A DNA stretch of 64,000 nucleotides. It comes from Pseudoalteromonas sp. MEBiC 03607. Its GTDB lineage: Bacteria; Pseudomonadota; Gammaproteobacteria; Enterobacterales; Alteromonadaceae. Made by a program: the position numbers and the translations under genes. The stretch covers positions 1,064,501 through 1,128,500 of the forward strand of contig NZ_SRRY01000001.1 in the NCBI RefSeq assembly GCF_004792295.1, written 5' to 3'. Positions 17,606-27,680 of the stretch are shown here, piece after piece. Every line of letters begins with the position of its first letter. The stretch's first letter is position 1. Below the pieces are notes generated by a model. The model saw nothing but the letters and a program-made list of their open reading frames with translations. It had not been told where the DNA came from and did no database searches.

Positions 17606-18051
17606 TATTTTTCCTTATCAATGTTGAATAATTGGCGGGCACTTTTAACCGTTCGATCAAAACCAATTTTACTACTGATATAGCCAATATTTTTCCAAAG
17701 CCAAAACAAACAAAGCAGTTGCAAAACGATCAGCGATAAAGCGCAAAGAGCGACTGATCCACTTAAACTGAATATGGCAATACCTATTGTGGCTAACAAA
17801 CCAGCCCAAAGTAAAACTAAACCACCTGCAAAGCAGACCAGCATGATGATAGTTAATGCCAAAGAGCGTGTCGATAATCGCCACTCAGCTGCAGCTACCT
17901 GTTTACATAACCCAGCTTGTGTACGGTAGTCTACGTAAAGTTGTTCAGCATATTGCGACAACTTGGCAAGGTGATCTTGCCACTGATCAGCATGCAAAGG
18001 CTGATCAGTGGCTGCTTGCGACTTCTCTTGTGAATGTTGAGAGTGCGGCAT
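17605..18051 (-). CDS. YqjE-like phage-holin-family membrane protein
   Basis: This 148-residue protein has two strong membrane helices in the middle (ALTIIMLVCFAGGLVLLWAGLL and a second about 15 residues on), flanked by polar ends. This matches the YqjE group of the phage holin superfamily III. It follows the yqjD-like gene by one base and overlaps the next gene by one base, which indicates one operon. The function in cells is not established; in E. coli the locus is linked to stationary-phase and membrane stress. Confidence 0.65.
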   Translation of the reverse strand: MPHSQHSQEKSQAATDQPLHADQWQDHLAKLSQYAEQLYVDYRTQAGLCKQVAAAEWRLSTRSLALTIIMLVCFAGGLVLLWAGLLATIGIAIFSLSGSVALCALSLIVLQLLCLFWLWKNIGYISSKIGFDRTVKSARQLFNIDKEK

Positions 18052-18052
18052 G

Positions 18053-18391
18053 TTATTTACGGCGAATAAGTGCGCTAACTAACATACCTGCAGCAAACGC
18101 AATACCTGCTGTTGCAAGCGGATTCTCAGAGGCAAGCTGACGTGTTTTGCTACTGTACTCACCTAGTTTCTCGCGAGCTTGAGCTTGTTTCTCTGAAATA
18201 GTTTGTGCTGAATTTGATGCGCCTTCACGTACTGAATGCTCAGCTGATGCAGCACGAGTTGACAGCGCGTCAACTGCATGATGAGCTGCCTCAGTTGCTT
18301 TTTCCGTAAATGGCGCCTCTACTTCAGTTGGTTTCGGATTTGTTTTGCTGTTTGCAGTACTTGAATTCGATTTCGACGTTGCTGTAGCCAT
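18053..18391 (-). CDS. YqjD/ElaB-family DUF883 membrane-anchored protein
   Basis: This 112-residue protein has a long polar helical body and a C-terminal membrane segment with the conserved NPLATAGIAFAAGMLV pattern, ending in RRK. DUF883 proteins (YqjD, ElaB, YgaM) are stationary-phase inner-membrane proteins, and E. coli YqjD binds ribosomes. I chose the ATG at 18391 because AAGGA lies six bases upstream; the ATG at 18397 would abut that site. It heads a three-gene minus-strand operon. Confidence 0.8.
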   Translation of the reverse strand: MATATSKSNSSTANSKTNPKPTEVEAPFTEKATEAAHHAVDALSTRAASAEHSVREGASNSAQTISEKQAQAREKLGEYSSKTRQLASENPLATAGIAFAAGMLVSALIRRK

Positions 18392-18655
18392 GATCATTCC
18401 TTAAAAATTGCCATTATTGGTATTCAATAGCTCGCAACCTTTATACCAATTATTAAATCATTTAATTTCAGGGTGTTATATTTTTAGACTATGAGATCAA
18501 CATAATTTCTAGTAACTATTGCACAGTAGTTAAGTAAAAATTACAGGCTAGGAAAGATGTACGATTCATTTGTAACTATTCATTGGTTATTCATTAATCA
18601 TTTTTCCCCAATTCGTCGCCAATAAAATAGTAAAAAAAATTTTTTTATTTGTTTT

Positions 18656-18669
18656 CCACTTTTTCCCAC
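18656..18669 (-). promoter_or_regulatory. Upstream inverted pair of MraZ-like boxes
   Basis: On the minus strand, two GTGG motifs lie exactly 10 bp apart (CCAC at 18656-18659 and 18666-18669 on the plus strand). They have the same period as the four boxes downstream but the opposite orientation. The remaining 18392-18735 stretch is AT-rich and holds no gene that I can see. Confidence 0.4.
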
Positions 18670-18738
18670 GTAATTCAGTGGCTTTGCTTGAAGCCTTATT
18701 TTTTCTGGCTTTAGAAGCCTATTATGATGATCAGCTTA

Positions 18739-18769
18739 CTTGACAAAAAGCCTTGTCAAGCCCTAAACT
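18739..18769 (+). promoter_or_regulatory. Predicted dcw cluster promoter (Pmra) overlapped by an inverted repeat
   Basis: A consensus -35 box, TTGACA at 18740-18745, lies 18 bp from TAAACT at 18764-18769. The -35 is inside a perfect 8-bp inverted repeat, CTTGACAA (18739-18746) and TTGTCAAG (18753-18760), which could be an operator. Transcription would start near 18776, just before the MraZ boxes. Confidence 0.6.
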
Positions 18770-18777
18770 GGAGCACT

Positions 18778-18811
18778 GTGGTAAAAAGTGGTTTTTAGTG
18801 GATCAAATTGG
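18778..18811 (+). promoter_or_regulatory. MraZ-binding repeat array
   Basis: Four direct repeats, GTGG at 18778, 18788 and 18798 and TTGG at 18808, are spaced exactly 10 bp apart, one helical turn each. E. coli MraZ binds TGGG-type direct repeats with this same 10-bp period upstream of its own gene. Placement just after the predicted start site fits autorepression of the dcw cluster. Confidence 0.65.
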
Positions 18812-18857
18812 ATCGGAAATAATCATTAACAATTTATAACCTATTTTAAGGCTAATT

Positions 18858-19316
18858 ATGTTTAGGGGTGCAAGCTCGCTGAGTTTGGATGATAAAGGAC
18901 GCTTTGCGGTACCAACCAAGTACCGAGACGCGATCTTGTCTGAAGATCAGGGAACGGTTATTTGCACAGTCGCACTGAATGAGCCTTGTTTGTGGTTATA
19001 CCCACTAGCCGAATGGCTAGAAATTGAAGAACGATTATTAAAGATCTCTAACATGAATCCACGAGCACGCCGAATGCAACGTATGTTGCTTGGCAATGCT
19101 ACAGAGTATCAACTAGATAAAAATGGCCGGATTTTGCTTGCTCCTTCTTTACGAGCTCACGCGGAACTTGGAAAAAAAATCATGTTGGTTGGCTTGATGA
19201 ATAAGTTTGAAATTTGGGATGAAGATCGTTGGCATGAGCAAATGCGCCAAGATACTGAAATTGAACGCTTAGGTGAGTTTGAGGCAAATCCCGAATTCGA
19301 TAACTTCTCGCTCTAA
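18858..19316 (+). CDS. mraZ: Transcriptional regulator MraZ
   Basis: This 152-residue protein has two tandem SpoVT/AbrB-like halves (first with LDDKGRFAVPTKYRD, second with LDKNGRILLAPSLR), each with the DxxGR signature. MraZ forms a ring-shaped oligomer that binds repeats upstream of the dcw promoter and represses the cluster. The length is normal. It is the first gene of the cluster; the repeat array lies 47-80 bases before its ATG. Confidence 0.96.
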   Translation: MFRGASSLSLDDKGRFAVPTKYRDAILSEDQGTVICTVALNEPCLWLYPLAEWLEIEERLLKISNMNPRARRMQRMLLGNATEYQLDKNGRILLAPSLRAHAELGKKIMLVGLMNKFEIWDEDRWHEQMRQDTEIERLGEFEANPEFDNFSL

Positions 19317-19346
19317 CCACAATAATAAAAAGGCAAAAAATAGCTA

Positions 19347-20282
19347 ATGACAGCGCAATTTGAACATGTCTCTGTACTGATGGACGAAACCATAGACGCT
19401 TTGGATATTAAACCCGAAGGCATTTATATGGATGGCACGTTTGGTCGCGGCGGACATTCAGGACAAATTCTTGCGCGCTTAAATGAGCATGGTCGTTTAC
19501 AAGCAATTGACCAAGATCCACAAGCTATTAAAGCTGCTGAAAAGTTTGCAGATGATGCACGTTTTTCGATTGCCCATACCCGTTTTTCCAACCTTAAAAC
19601 AGTCGCTGAAGACAATGATTTAATTGGCAAAGTAGACGGAATTTTATTAGATATTGGTGTGTCATCACCGCAGCTAGATGATGCTGAGCGCGGCTTTAGC
19701 TTCATGAAAGATGGCCCGCTAGATATGCGTATGGACCCAACCAGCGGCCGCAGTGCAGCACAATGGCTAGCTGAAGCTGAACTTGAAGATATCACTCATG
19801 TCATTAAAACCTATGGTGAAGAAAAGTTTGGCCGCCGTATCGCTCATAAAATCATTGAGACTCGAGAGCATACTCCAATCACTAGTACAAAGCAGCTTGC
19901 TGATTTAGTTGATGAAGCTGTACCAGTAAAAGATAAATATAAACACCCAGCAACACGTACATTCCAAGCGATCCGAATTTATATCAACAGCGAGTTAGAA
20001 GAAATTCAAACGGCACTACAAGCTGCTGTTGAAGTGCTTAAGCCCGGTGGTCGATTAGTGGTTATTTCGTTTCACTCGTTAGAAGATCGCATTGTTAAGC
20101 AGTTTATTAAAAAACAGAGTAAGGGAGAGGCGATACCCAGAGGTCTGCCTTTAACTGATGCACAAATAAATAAAAACCTGACGTTAAAGGCAGTGGGTAA
20201 AGCCATTAAGCCAAGTAAGGCGGAAATTGATGCAAATCCTCGTTCACGCAGTTCTGTGTTAAGGGTTGCTAAGAGGTTGTAA
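19347..20282 (+). CDS. rsmH: 16S rRNA (cytosine-1402-N4)-methyltransferase RsmH
   Basis: This 311-residue SAM-dependent enzyme methylates N4 of C1402 in the decoding centre of 16S rRNA. The SAM-binding start [11 protein letters not shown] is near residues 29-39, and the family motifs GPLDMRMD and [10 protein letters not shown] are present. The conserved C-terminal NPRSRSS is also seen. The TAA stop shares its last base with the ATG of ftsL, a tight coupling typical of this cluster. Confidence 0.96.
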   Translation: MTAQFEHVSVLMDETIDALDIKPEGIYMDGTFGRGGHSGQILARLNEHGRLQAIDQDPQAIKAAEKFADDARFSIAHTRFSNLKTVAEDNDLIGKVDGILLDIGVSSPQLDDAERGFSFMKDGPLDMRMDPTSGRSAAQWLAEAELEDITHVIKTYGEEKFGRRIAHKIIETREHTPITSTKQLADLVDEAVPVKDKYKHPATRTFQAIRIYINSELEEIQTALQAAVEVLKPGGRLVVISFHSLEDRIVKQFIKKQSKGEAIPRGLPLTDAQINKNLTLKAVGKAIKPSKAEIDANPRSRSSVLRVAKRL

Positions 20283-20608
20283 TGAAAGCAAAAGCGACGA
20301 ATCGCCAACCTAATTTATTTGTTGAAGTGTTTAAAGGTCTTGCTGCTAATAAGCTGACCTTAGCCTTGTTGGTTGTGATTCTCGCGTCGAGTTTAAGTGT
20401 TGTGCAGGTGACGCATTTAGCGCGTCAGCAGTTGATAACACAAGATGAGTTATTGCAAGAACGTGATGAGCTTGATCTCGAGTGGCGTTACTTGCTTGTA
20501 GAAGAAGAGTTTTATTCGCAGCATGCGCGCATTGAAGAAATCGCGACCATGCAATTAGAAATGAAACGGCCGACCAGCCAAGACGAACAGGTGGTAGTAC
20601 TGCAATGA
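20282..20608 (+). CDS. ftsL: Cell division protein FtsL
   Basis: This 108-residue bitopic protein has a cytoplasmic N terminus, one membrane helix (about residues 22-40) and a periplasmic coiled coil beginning near THLARQQLITQ. FtsL forms the FtsQLB complex, which signals to FtsWI in the divisome. Sequence conservation is low in this family, so the call rests on topology, size and position between rsmH and ftsI. It overlaps both neighbours by one to four bases. Confidence 0.93.
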   Translation: MKAKATNRQPNLFVEVFKGLAANKLTLALLVVILASSLSVVQVTHLARQQLITQDELLQERDELDLEWRYLLVEEEFYSQHARIEEIATMQLEMKRPTSQDEQVVVLQ

Positions 20609-22422
20609 GAAGCAGAGGGAAAAAGCCAACTAATACCTTGATCACATGGCGCTTTATGCTTGTGTGCTCTGTGCTGCTTTTAGTCTTTATGACACTGGTT
20701 GCACGTGCCGCATTTTTGCAGGTTATTGAGCCCGATAAAGCACGTTCTGAAAGCGATAAACGTACCGTTCGCGTTGAAAAACAACATGTACAGCGCGGAA
20801 TGATATTTGACCGTAACGGCAAAGAGCTTGCGGTGAGTGTGCCTGTTGTAAGTGTGTATGCTGATCCCAAGGCACTGCACAAATCATTAACGAGCAAGGT
20901 GCTGCGTCAAGCGCGTAAGAATGGTGAAGATCAAAATGCACTTGCTGAAAATACGGCTGAACTAAACAAGCGCATCGCTACTTATTATAACAATGACATT
21001 CGTTGGCGTGAGCTTGCTGATGTATTACGCATTGAACCAAGTAAAATCAACTCCCGTCTTCGTGATAATCCAAAACGCCGTTTTGTTTATTTAAAACGTC
21101 AAGTAACGCCTGCAGTTGCAAACTATATTGGTGATTTACGTTTACCGGGTATCCATCTGCTGGATGAGTCTAAACGTTACTATCCGGCTGGAGAAGTGAC
21201 TGCACATGTGATTGGTTTCACAAATATCGATGGTCATGGTATCGAAGGTATTGAAAAGTTATACGAAAAATCGTTAACCGGTGTTGAAGGACAAAGAACA
21301 ATCCGTAAAGACGCTCAAGGCCGAGAGGTCGAAGTGCTTGATGAGCGTGAACGTGTTGAACCAGAAAATATTCATTTAAGTATCGATCAACGTATTCAAG
21401 CGATTGCCTACAAGGCGATAAAATCGGCTGTGCTGACATATAAAGCGACCTCGGGCTCAGCTATGGTCGTGGATGTAAAAACAGGCGAAGTATTGGCTAT
21501 GGTAAATAGCCCGTCGTTTAATCCTAATAATCTTAATGATGCTGCTCCACATAAGCGTCGAAATCGAGCAATAACTGATTTGTTTGAGCCAGGCTCAACT
21601 GTTAAGCCGCTAGCCATTTTAGCTGGTTTAGACTATGGCTCAATTCAACCGGATTCAATTGTTGATACTTACCCTGGCTGGATGCGTGTTGGTGGCAGTC
21701 TTGTCCAAGATACGCGTAACCATGGTGAAATGACATTAAGAGAAATCTTAAAATACTCAAGTAACATGGGTGTGACTAAAGTTAGCCAAGACTTACCAAA
21801 AGACTATTTTGTCGGGCTTTATCAAAAAGTCGGATTTGGTAGTGATAGTGGAACAGGCATGGTCGGTGAAAGTAGCGGCTTGTTTTACCCTAATCGTCGT
21901 TGGTCAGATCATGAAATAGCAGCATTATCATTTGGCTATAACTTAGCTGTGAGCACCGCACAAATGGCACGTTTTTATGCCATGTTAGGTTCTGGTGGCG
22001 TGATGCGTCCTCTTACTGTACTTAAGCAAGAGTCAGTGCCTGAAGGTGAGCGCATTTTTCAGCAAAAAGATGTTGAAGCCGTCGTCCATATGATGGAAAG
22101 CGTGTTCGAAAAAGGCGGCACGGCACAAAAAGTTCACGTCGATGGTTATCGCGCAGCTGGCAAAACAGGTACCTCTAAAAAAGCCGCTGTAGGTGGTTAT
22201 GGTGATGAGTATGTCGGCTACTTTGCTGGTGTTGCACCGGCAAGCAATCCACGTTTAGCGGTAGTAGTGTTGATCAATGAGCCGGGTGGAGATGTTTATT
22301 ATGGCGGTGCGACGGCAGGCCCTGCATTTGCAGAGATTGTCTCCAATGCCTTAAGAATTTTAAACGTCGCACCGGATAAAGATGCGGTTGCGTACGTAGA
22401 AGGCAAAGATAACGATGCGTGA
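20605..22422 (+). CDS. ftsI: Peptidoglycan transpeptidase FtsI (PBP3)
   Basis: This 605-residue class B penicillin-binding protein has one N-terminal membrane helix, a PBP dimer domain and a transpeptidase domain. The active-site serine is in STVK (S331 to K334), with SSN and KTGT (520-523) as the other catalytic motifs. It crosslinks septal peptidoglycan together with FtsW. Its start overlaps ftsL by four bases, and its stop overlaps murE by eight. Confidence 0.96.
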   Translation: MRSRGKKPTNTLITWRFMLVCSVLLLVFMTLVARAAFLQVIEPDKARSESDKRTVRVEKQHVQRGMIFDRNGKELAVSVPVVSVYADPKALHKSLTSKVLRQARKNGEDQNALAENTAELNKRIATYYNNDIRWRELADVLRIEPSKINSRLRDNPKRRFVYLKRQVTPAVANYIGDLRLPGIHLLDESKRYYPAGEVTAHVIGFTNIDGHGIEGIEKLYEKSLTGVEGQRTIRKDAQGREVEVLDERERVEPENIHLSIDQRIQAIAYKAIKSAVLTYKATSGSAMVVDVKTGEVLAMVNSPSFNPNNLNDAAPHKRRNRAITDLFEPGSTVKPLAILAGLDYGSIQPDSIVDTYPGWMRVGGSLVQDTRNHGEMTLREILKYSSNMGVTKVSQDLPKDYFVGLYQKVGFGSDSGTGMVGESSGLFYPNRRWSDHEIAALSFGYNLAVSTAQMARFYAMLGSGGVMRPLTVLKQESVPEGERIFQQKDVEAVVHMMESVFEKGGTAQKVHVDGYRAAGKTGTSKKAAVGGYGDEYVGYFAGVAPASNPRLAVVVLINEPGGDVYYGGATAGPAFAEIVSNALRILNVAPDKDAVAYVEGKDNDA

Positions 22423-23893
22423 TTTAAAACCAATTCTGAGTCAAATTGAAGTTGAGGCCACTAGTTTGCTGGTTAATCAACTACGTCTTGATAGCCGAGA
22501 CGTAAAAACAGGCGATGTTTTTGTAGCTGTTAAAGGCCATCAACTAGATGGCGGACAATTTATAGATAAAGCCATAGAAAATGGCGCTGTAGCAATTATT
22601 GCTGATAGGTTATGCGAATTTGAAAGTGATTTTGAATCGCTTTACTTGGTCACAGACCTAGCGAAAAAACTACCTGCTTTAGCTGCTGCGTTTTATCATC
22701 AGCCATCAAAACAATTAGATCTGGTTGGCGTTACTGGAACAAATGGTAAATCAACCACAACTGCGATGATCGCGCATTTAGCACAGCAATGTCATAAATC
22801 AGCAGCGGTGGTGGGGACGCTTGGCTATGGGCATCCAGAGCAATTAACTCCATTAGTAAATACCACACCATCAAGTGTTGATTTGCAGCGAATTTTGTTT
22901 GAATTACATGAACAGCACACCGATGTTGTTGCAATGGAAGTTTCATCACATGGCCTTGTGCAACAGCGTGTTGACCATTGTCAGTTTAAAGCAGCCGTTT
23001 TTACTAATTTATCTCGCGACCATTTAGATTATCATGGCACTATGGATGCTTATGGTGATGCAAAGCTGATGTTGATGCGTGATCACAATCCTGAGATTGT
23101 GGTTCTCAATCAAGATGATACACAAGTTGAGCAGTGGTTAGAAAAATACGACTTTAACAACTTAATTTGCTACGGCCATAAAAACTTAGCACCAGAAGGT
23201 GCGCGCTATGTTTACTTTAGCGATGTTGTTTATAGCAACACCGGGATTTCGGCAACATTCGAAACAAGCTGGGGTCAAGCACAGGTGCAGTCTGCATTAT
23301 TTGGTGAGTTTAACTTGTATAATCTGGCTGCGGCGATGGCCACTCTACTTGGTATGGGGTATCCGCTGGCACAGTTAGTTGCTGCCTGCAAAACACTGCA
23401 ACCAGTGGCTGGTCGTATGCAAGCGTTTAGCGTACCAGGGCAGCCAACCTGTATTGTTGATTACGCGCATACACCCGATGCGTTGGCATTAGCATTACAG
23501 GCTTTACAAAAGCATGTACCTGGAGGCGTAAGCTGTGTGTTTGGCTGTGGTGGTGACCGTGATAAAGGCAAGCGCCCAATGATGGCAAAAGCCGCTGAAG
23601 GCAACGCAGACCGTATTATTATTACTAGCGATAATCCGCGCAGTGAAGACCCTAATGCCATTATTGCTGATGTGGTGGCAGGTCTTGAGCATGCTGAAAA
23701 AGCCCATTGTGTAGCTGATCGCGCTAAAGCAATTAGTTATGCAATAGAGCAGGCCGGTGCTGATGATGTGGTTTTAATTGCCGGTAAAGGCCATGAAGAT
23801 TATCAAATTATTGGCGATACACGAATCGACTTCTGCGATCGCCAATATGTACAACAACAATTAAAAGAAAAATCGCAAGGGGCGCAGTTATGA
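22415..23893 (+). CDS. murE: UDP-MurNAc-tripeptide synthetase MurE (meso-DAP type)
   Basis: This 492-residue Mur ligase adds meso-diaminopimelate to UDP-MurNAc-Ala-Glu. The ATP-binding motif TGTNGKSTT is near residue 109. The DNPR motif (TSDNPRSEDP) near residue 410 marks specificity for diaminopimelate rather than lysine, which agrees with a Gram-negative cell wall. The stop overlaps the murF start by four bases. Confidence 0.96.
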   Translation: MRDLKPILSQIEVEATSLLVNQLRLDSRDVKTGDVFVAVKGHQLDGGQFIDKAIENGAVAIIADRLCEFESDFESLYLVTDLAKKLPALAAAFYHQPSKQLDLVGVTGTNGKSTTTAMIAHLAQQCHKSAAVVGTLGYGHPEQLTPLVNTTPSSVDLQRILFELHEQHTDVVAMEVSSHGLVQQRVDHCQFKAAVFTNLSRDHLDYHGTMDAYGDAKLMLMRDHNPEIVVLNQDDTQVEQWLEKYDFNNLICYGHKNLAPEGARYVYFSDVVYSNTGISATFETSWGQAQVQSALFGEFNLYNLAAAMATLLGMGYPLAQLVAACKTLQPVAGRMQAFSVPGQPTCIVDYAHTPDALALALQALQKHVPGGVSCVFGCGGDRDKGKRPMMAKAAEGNADRIIITSDNPRSEDPNAIIADVVAGLEHAEKAHCVADRAKAISYAIEQAGADDVVLIAGKGHEDYQIIGDTRIDFCDRQYVQQQLKEKSQGAQL

Positions 23894-25278
23894 TCCCTAT
23901 GGATTTTGATTGGCTAGCAAAAGTTCTAGCAACTGATTACCAAGATGGTAATCAAACGGTAAAAAATATTAACACCGACACCCGTACTCTGTGCGAGGGT
24001 GAAGTGTTTTTAGCGCTACAAGGGCCTAACTTTGATGGTCATAAATTTGTTGCGCAAGCAAAAGAGAAAGGGGCGATTGCAGCTATTGTAGCGCGTCCTG
24101 TTAATGTTGATATTGTGCAGTTTGTGGTGAGTGACACACGTATAGCGCTAGGCCAAATTGGCGCAGCTGTGATGACACAGGTTGCACCAAAAACAATCGC
24201 TATTACAGGTAGTGTGGGTAAAACCACTGTAAAAGAAATGTGCGCGGCGATTTTATCAGGTCATGGTGAAGTACTGGCAACCAAAGGCAACTTTAATAAT
24301 GACATTGGTGTACCTCTGACCTTGTTACGCCTTGAGCCACAGCATCAATATGCGGTAATTGAATTAGGCGCCAATCACATTGGTGAAATAGCTTACACAG
24401 TCGCGATGACTAAACCTGATGTTGCTGTGGTTTGTAATGTGGCTGAATCTCATTTAGAGGGATTTGGATCATTACAAGGTGTGGCTACCGCAAAAGGCGA
24501 AATCTACGATGGCCTAAAACCTGACGGTGTTGCAATCGTTAACAGCGACAGTGATTTTGCAGATTACTGGCTCGAAAAACTAACTGATCGCAATGTAAAA
24601 CGTTTTTCTACTCAGCAAAAACTAGATTATTGGGCAGAAGATGTGGTGCTTGATGAGCAAGCGCGTGCGTCTTTTGTGCTTTGCAGTAAACAGCAAAAAG
24701 TTCCTGTTACTCTCGCATTACCGGGCAAGCATAATATTGCTAATGCATTAATAGCGACAGCATTAACCACTGAGCTGGGTGTAAGCCTAGAAAGTGTTGC
24801 TAAGGCATTGGCTGGCATGGGAGAAGTCAAAGGTCGTGTCAATGTACTTAAAGTATCAGACACTCTAACCGTAATTGATGATACTTATAATGCCAATGTG
24901 CAGTCAGTAAAAGCGGCGATTGATTTATTAAGCGACATGCCGGGACGTCGAATTTTTGCGTTAGGTGATATGGGCGAACTTGGCGAAGAAGCCCGCTTTT
25001 ATCATCAGCAAGTAGGCGAATATGCAAAACAAAAAGGCATTGATGAGCTATACAGCCTAGGTGTATTAAGCAAGTCGGCCAGTGATGTATTTGAAAAACC
25101 CAATCGTCACTTCTCGAACCGTGAACAACTATTACAACAATTACAAAGTGTGCTTACTGAATCTCAGCAAAAGACCACCCTTGTAGTAAAAGGATCGCGC
25201 AGTTCTCGTATGGAGCTAGTGGTAGCAGATTTAGTTAATAGCCAGCAAGATGGCAACAATGGAGTATCGTCATGTTAG
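23890..25278 (+). CDS. murF: UDP-MurNAc-pentapeptide synthetase MurF
   Basis: This 462-residue Mur ligase adds D-Ala-D-Ala to UDP-MurNAc-tripeptide to finish the cytoplasmic precursor. The ATP-binding loop is TGSVGKTT, followed by the conserved [13 protein letters not shown] stretch. ATG 23890 overlaps the murE stop; a second ATG at 23899 would give a protein three residues shorter and cannot be excluded. The mraY start overlaps its end by seven bases. Confidence 0.96.
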   Translation: MIPMDFDWLAKVLATDYQDGNQTVKNINTDTRTLCEGEVFLALQGPNFDGHKFVAQAKEKGAIAAIVARPVNVDIVQFVVSDTRIALGQIGAAVMTQVAPKTIAITGSVGKTTVKEMCAAILSGHGEVLATKGNFNNDIGVPLTLLRLEPQHQYAVIELGANHIGEIAYTVAMTKPDVAVVCNVAESHLEGFGSLQGVATAKGEIYDGLKPDGVAIVNSDSDFADYWLEKLTDRNVKRFSTQQKLDYWAEDVVLDEQARASFVLCSKQQKVPVTLALPGKHNIANALIATALTTELGVSLESVAKALAGMGEVKGRVNVLKVSDTLTVIDDTYNANVQSVKAAIDLLSDMPGRRIFALGDMGELGEEARFYHQQVGEYAKQKGIDELYSLGVLSKSASDVFEKPNRHFSNREQLLQQLQSVLTESQQKTTLVVKGSRSSRMELVVADLVNSQQDGNNGVSSC

Positions 25279-26354
25279 TTTGGCTGGCAGAGTATTTAAC
25301 ACAATATTATAGTGGCTTTAATGTTTTTTCTTACCTTACGCTGCGTGCGATTTTAGGTATTTTAACTGCGCTGCTTATCTCTCTTTATTTTGGTCCTAAG
25401 CTTATTCGTGGCCTACAAAAAATGCAAATTGGTCAGGTGGTACGTCACGACGGCCCCGAATCTCACCTATCTAAAAAAGGCACGCCTACCATGGGTGGTA
25501 TTTTGATTTTAGGGGCGATTTTTACCAGTACATTACTGTGGGCTGACCTTTCAAACAAATATGTATGGGCAACCTTATTTGTGGTGGGGTCATTAGGTGT
25601 AGTTGGCTTTATTGATGACTACCGTAAAGTGATCCGCAAAGACCCTAAAGGCCTAATTGCGAAGTGGAAATACTTTTGGCAATCAGTGATTGCATTAGTG
25701 GTTGCCAGTGCACTTTATTTTACTTCGCAACAAGGCAGTGAAACCTCGTTAGTTGTGCCGTTTTTTAAAGATGTGTTACCACAGCTTGGGCTGTTTTATA
25801 TCGTGATGACCTATTTTGTAATTGTAGGTACTTCGAATGCGGTAAACCTAACGGATGGCCTTGATGGCTTAGCAATTGTACCAACCATTTTGGTTGCTGC
25901 GGCGCTTGCTATTATTGCTTACTTAACCGGTAACGTTAACTTCTCAAGCTACTTACATATTCCGCATTTGCCATTAGCAAGCGAACTTGTGGTTGTATGT
26001 ACTGCCATAGTTGGCGCAGGACTAGGTTTCTTGTGGTTTAACACTTACCCAGCACAGGTATTTATGGGTGATGTAGGCTCATTAGCACTCGGTGGTGCAC
26101 TGGGTATTATTGCGGTGCTTGTGCGTCAAGAACTGGTACTTATCATCATGGGTGGTGTGTTTGTAATGGAAGCATTATCGGTGATTTTACAAGTAGGCTC
26201 TTATAAATTACGTGGTCAACGTATTTTTAGAATGGCGCCTATTCACCATCATTATGAATTAAAGGGTTGGCCTGAGCCGCGCGTAATTGTGCGCTTTTGG
26301 ATTATTTCAATCGTGCTAGTTCTGGCTGGCCTTGCGACATTAAAGATCAGGTAA
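25272..26354 (+). CDS. mraY: Phospho-MurNAc-pentapeptide transferase MraY
   Basis: This 360-residue membrane protein has ten helices and transfers phospho-MurNAc-pentapeptide to undecaprenyl phosphate, forming lipid I. Family motifs include [15 protein letters not shown], the acidic FIDDYRKV and [10 protein letters not shown] loops that bind magnesium, and [15 protein letters not shown] near the C terminus. The length is exactly that of E. coli MraY. murD begins at the next base after the stop. Confidence 0.97.
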   Translation: MLVWLAEYLTQYYSGFNVFSYLTLRAILGILTALLISLYFGPKLIRGLQKMQIGQVVRHDGPESHLSKKGTPTMGGILILGAIFTSTLLWADLSNKYVWATLFVVGSLGVVGFIDDYRKVIRKDPKGLIAKWKYFWQSVIALVVASALYFTSQQGSETSLVVPFFKDVLPQLGLFYIVMTYFVIVGTSNAVNLTDGLDGLAIVPTILVAAALAIIAYLTGNVNFSSYLHIPHLPLASELVVVCTAIVGAGLGFLWFNTYPAQVFMGDVGSLALGGALGIIAVLVRQELVLIIMGGVFVMEALSVILQVGSYKLRGQRIFRMAPIHHHYELKGWPEPRVIVRFWIISIVLVLAGLATLKIR

Positions 26355-27680
26355 ATGACAGTTATTAACGAGATAAAAAACAAACAAATCTCAGTGCTCG
26401 GACTCGCTGTAACCGGTCTGGGCATTGTGCGTTTTTTATTGTCTCAGAATATTAAGCCAATTGTTGTTGATAGCCGCATGGCGCCTCCGGGTGCGGATTG
26501 GCTAAACGAGCATGCCAGCGAGTTAACTACGTTCTTTGGTGATTTAGAACAGGCAGACTTAGCCAGCAATGACATTATTATCATCAGCCCAGGTCTAAGC
26601 CTTGCTACACCGGCTGTTGCAAAGGCCATTGCTGCGGGCGTTGAAGTGATTGGTGACGTTGAGCTTTTTGCCCGTTTAACCGATAAACCAATTGTTGCAG
26701 TAACAGGCTCGAATGGTAAGTCGACAGTAGTTACCTTGGCGTTTGAAGTACTGAAAGCCGCTGGTTATAAAGTAGGGCTTGGCGGTAATATTGGCACAGC
26801 AGTACTTGACTTATTGTCGCAAGATTACGACGTTTATGTACTTGAGCTATCGAGTTTTCAGCTTGATACCACGCACAGCTTAAAAGCGAAAAGTGCCTGT
26901 GTATTGAATGTTAGCGAAGATCACCTTGATCGCTACCCAAGTTACCAAGCATACATTGACTCAAAGCAAAGTATTTATAACGGCTCAGAGCTTGCTGTTG
27001 TGAATGCCATTGATGTGGCAACCCATACAGCAAAGCAACCACAAGTAAGCTTTGCACTTGCAAATGCAGACTTTGCCTTAGTAGAGCATCAAGGTGAGAC
27101 GTACTTTGCAGCACAAGGTAAACCTGTGTTACCTGCAAGCTGTTTGAAAGTTGTTGGCTCACACAATCAACAAAATGCACTAGCAGTTATGGCGCTACTA
27201 AGCCCGTTTAGCATTTCTACAGAGCATTATCAGCAAGCGTTTAGTACGTTTACTGGGCTTGCACACCGTTGTCAGTTTGTCGCTGAAATTAATGAAGTGA
27301 AATACTTTAATGATTCAAAAGCGACCAACGTTGGCGCAACCATCGCTGCTATTGAAAGCTTAGCTGATCAAGCAAAGCAATTAGTTGTGATTGCTGGCGG
27401 TGATGCAAAAGGGGCTGATTTAGATGCCTTGAAACCCTATTTGAATGACAAAGTGAAAGCTCTTATTTGTTTTGGTAAAGATGCTAAAGCACTGGTGTCA
27501 TTAACTGAAAAAGGTCATTTAACCACGAATATGCATGAAGCTGTGCAATTGGCAAAGCAGTTAAGTAGTAGCGGTGACATCGTATTGCTTGCTCCTGCGT
27601 GCGCCAGCATTGATATGTATAACAACTATATGCAACGTGGTGATGACTTTGCGCAGTGCGTATTGGCGGAGGCAATATGA
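26355..27680 (+). CDS. murD: UDP-MurNAc-L-alanine:D-glutamate ligase MurD
   Basis: This 441-residue Mur ligase adds D-glutamate to UDP-MurNAc-L-alanine. The ATP loop TGSNGKST is near residue 116, and the conserved YFNDSKATN and LLAPACASIDMYNNY motifs are present. There is no gap from mraY, and the stop overlaps the ftsW ATG in an ATGA quartet at 27677-27680. Confidence 0.96.
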   Translation: MTVINEIKNKQISVLGLAVTGLGIVRFLLSQNIKPIVVDSRMAPPGADWLNEHASELTTFFGDLEQADLASNDIIIISPGLSLATPAVAKAIAAGVEVIGDVELFARLTDKPIVAVTGSNGKSTVVTLAFEVLKAAGYKVGLGGNIGTAVLDLLSQDYDVYVLELSSFQLDTTHSLKAKSACVLNVSEDHLDRYPSYQAYIDSKQSIYNGSELAVVNAIDVATHTAKQPQVSFALANADFALVEHQGETYFAAQGKPVLPASCLKVVGSHNQQNALAVMALLSPFSISTEHYQQAFSTFTGLAHRCQFVAEINEVKYFNDSKATNVGATIAAIESLADQAKQLVVIAGGDAKGADLDALKPYLNDKVKALICFGKDAKALVSLTEKGHLTTNMHEAVQLAKQLSSSGDIVLLAPACASIDMYNNYMQRGDDFAQCVLAEAI

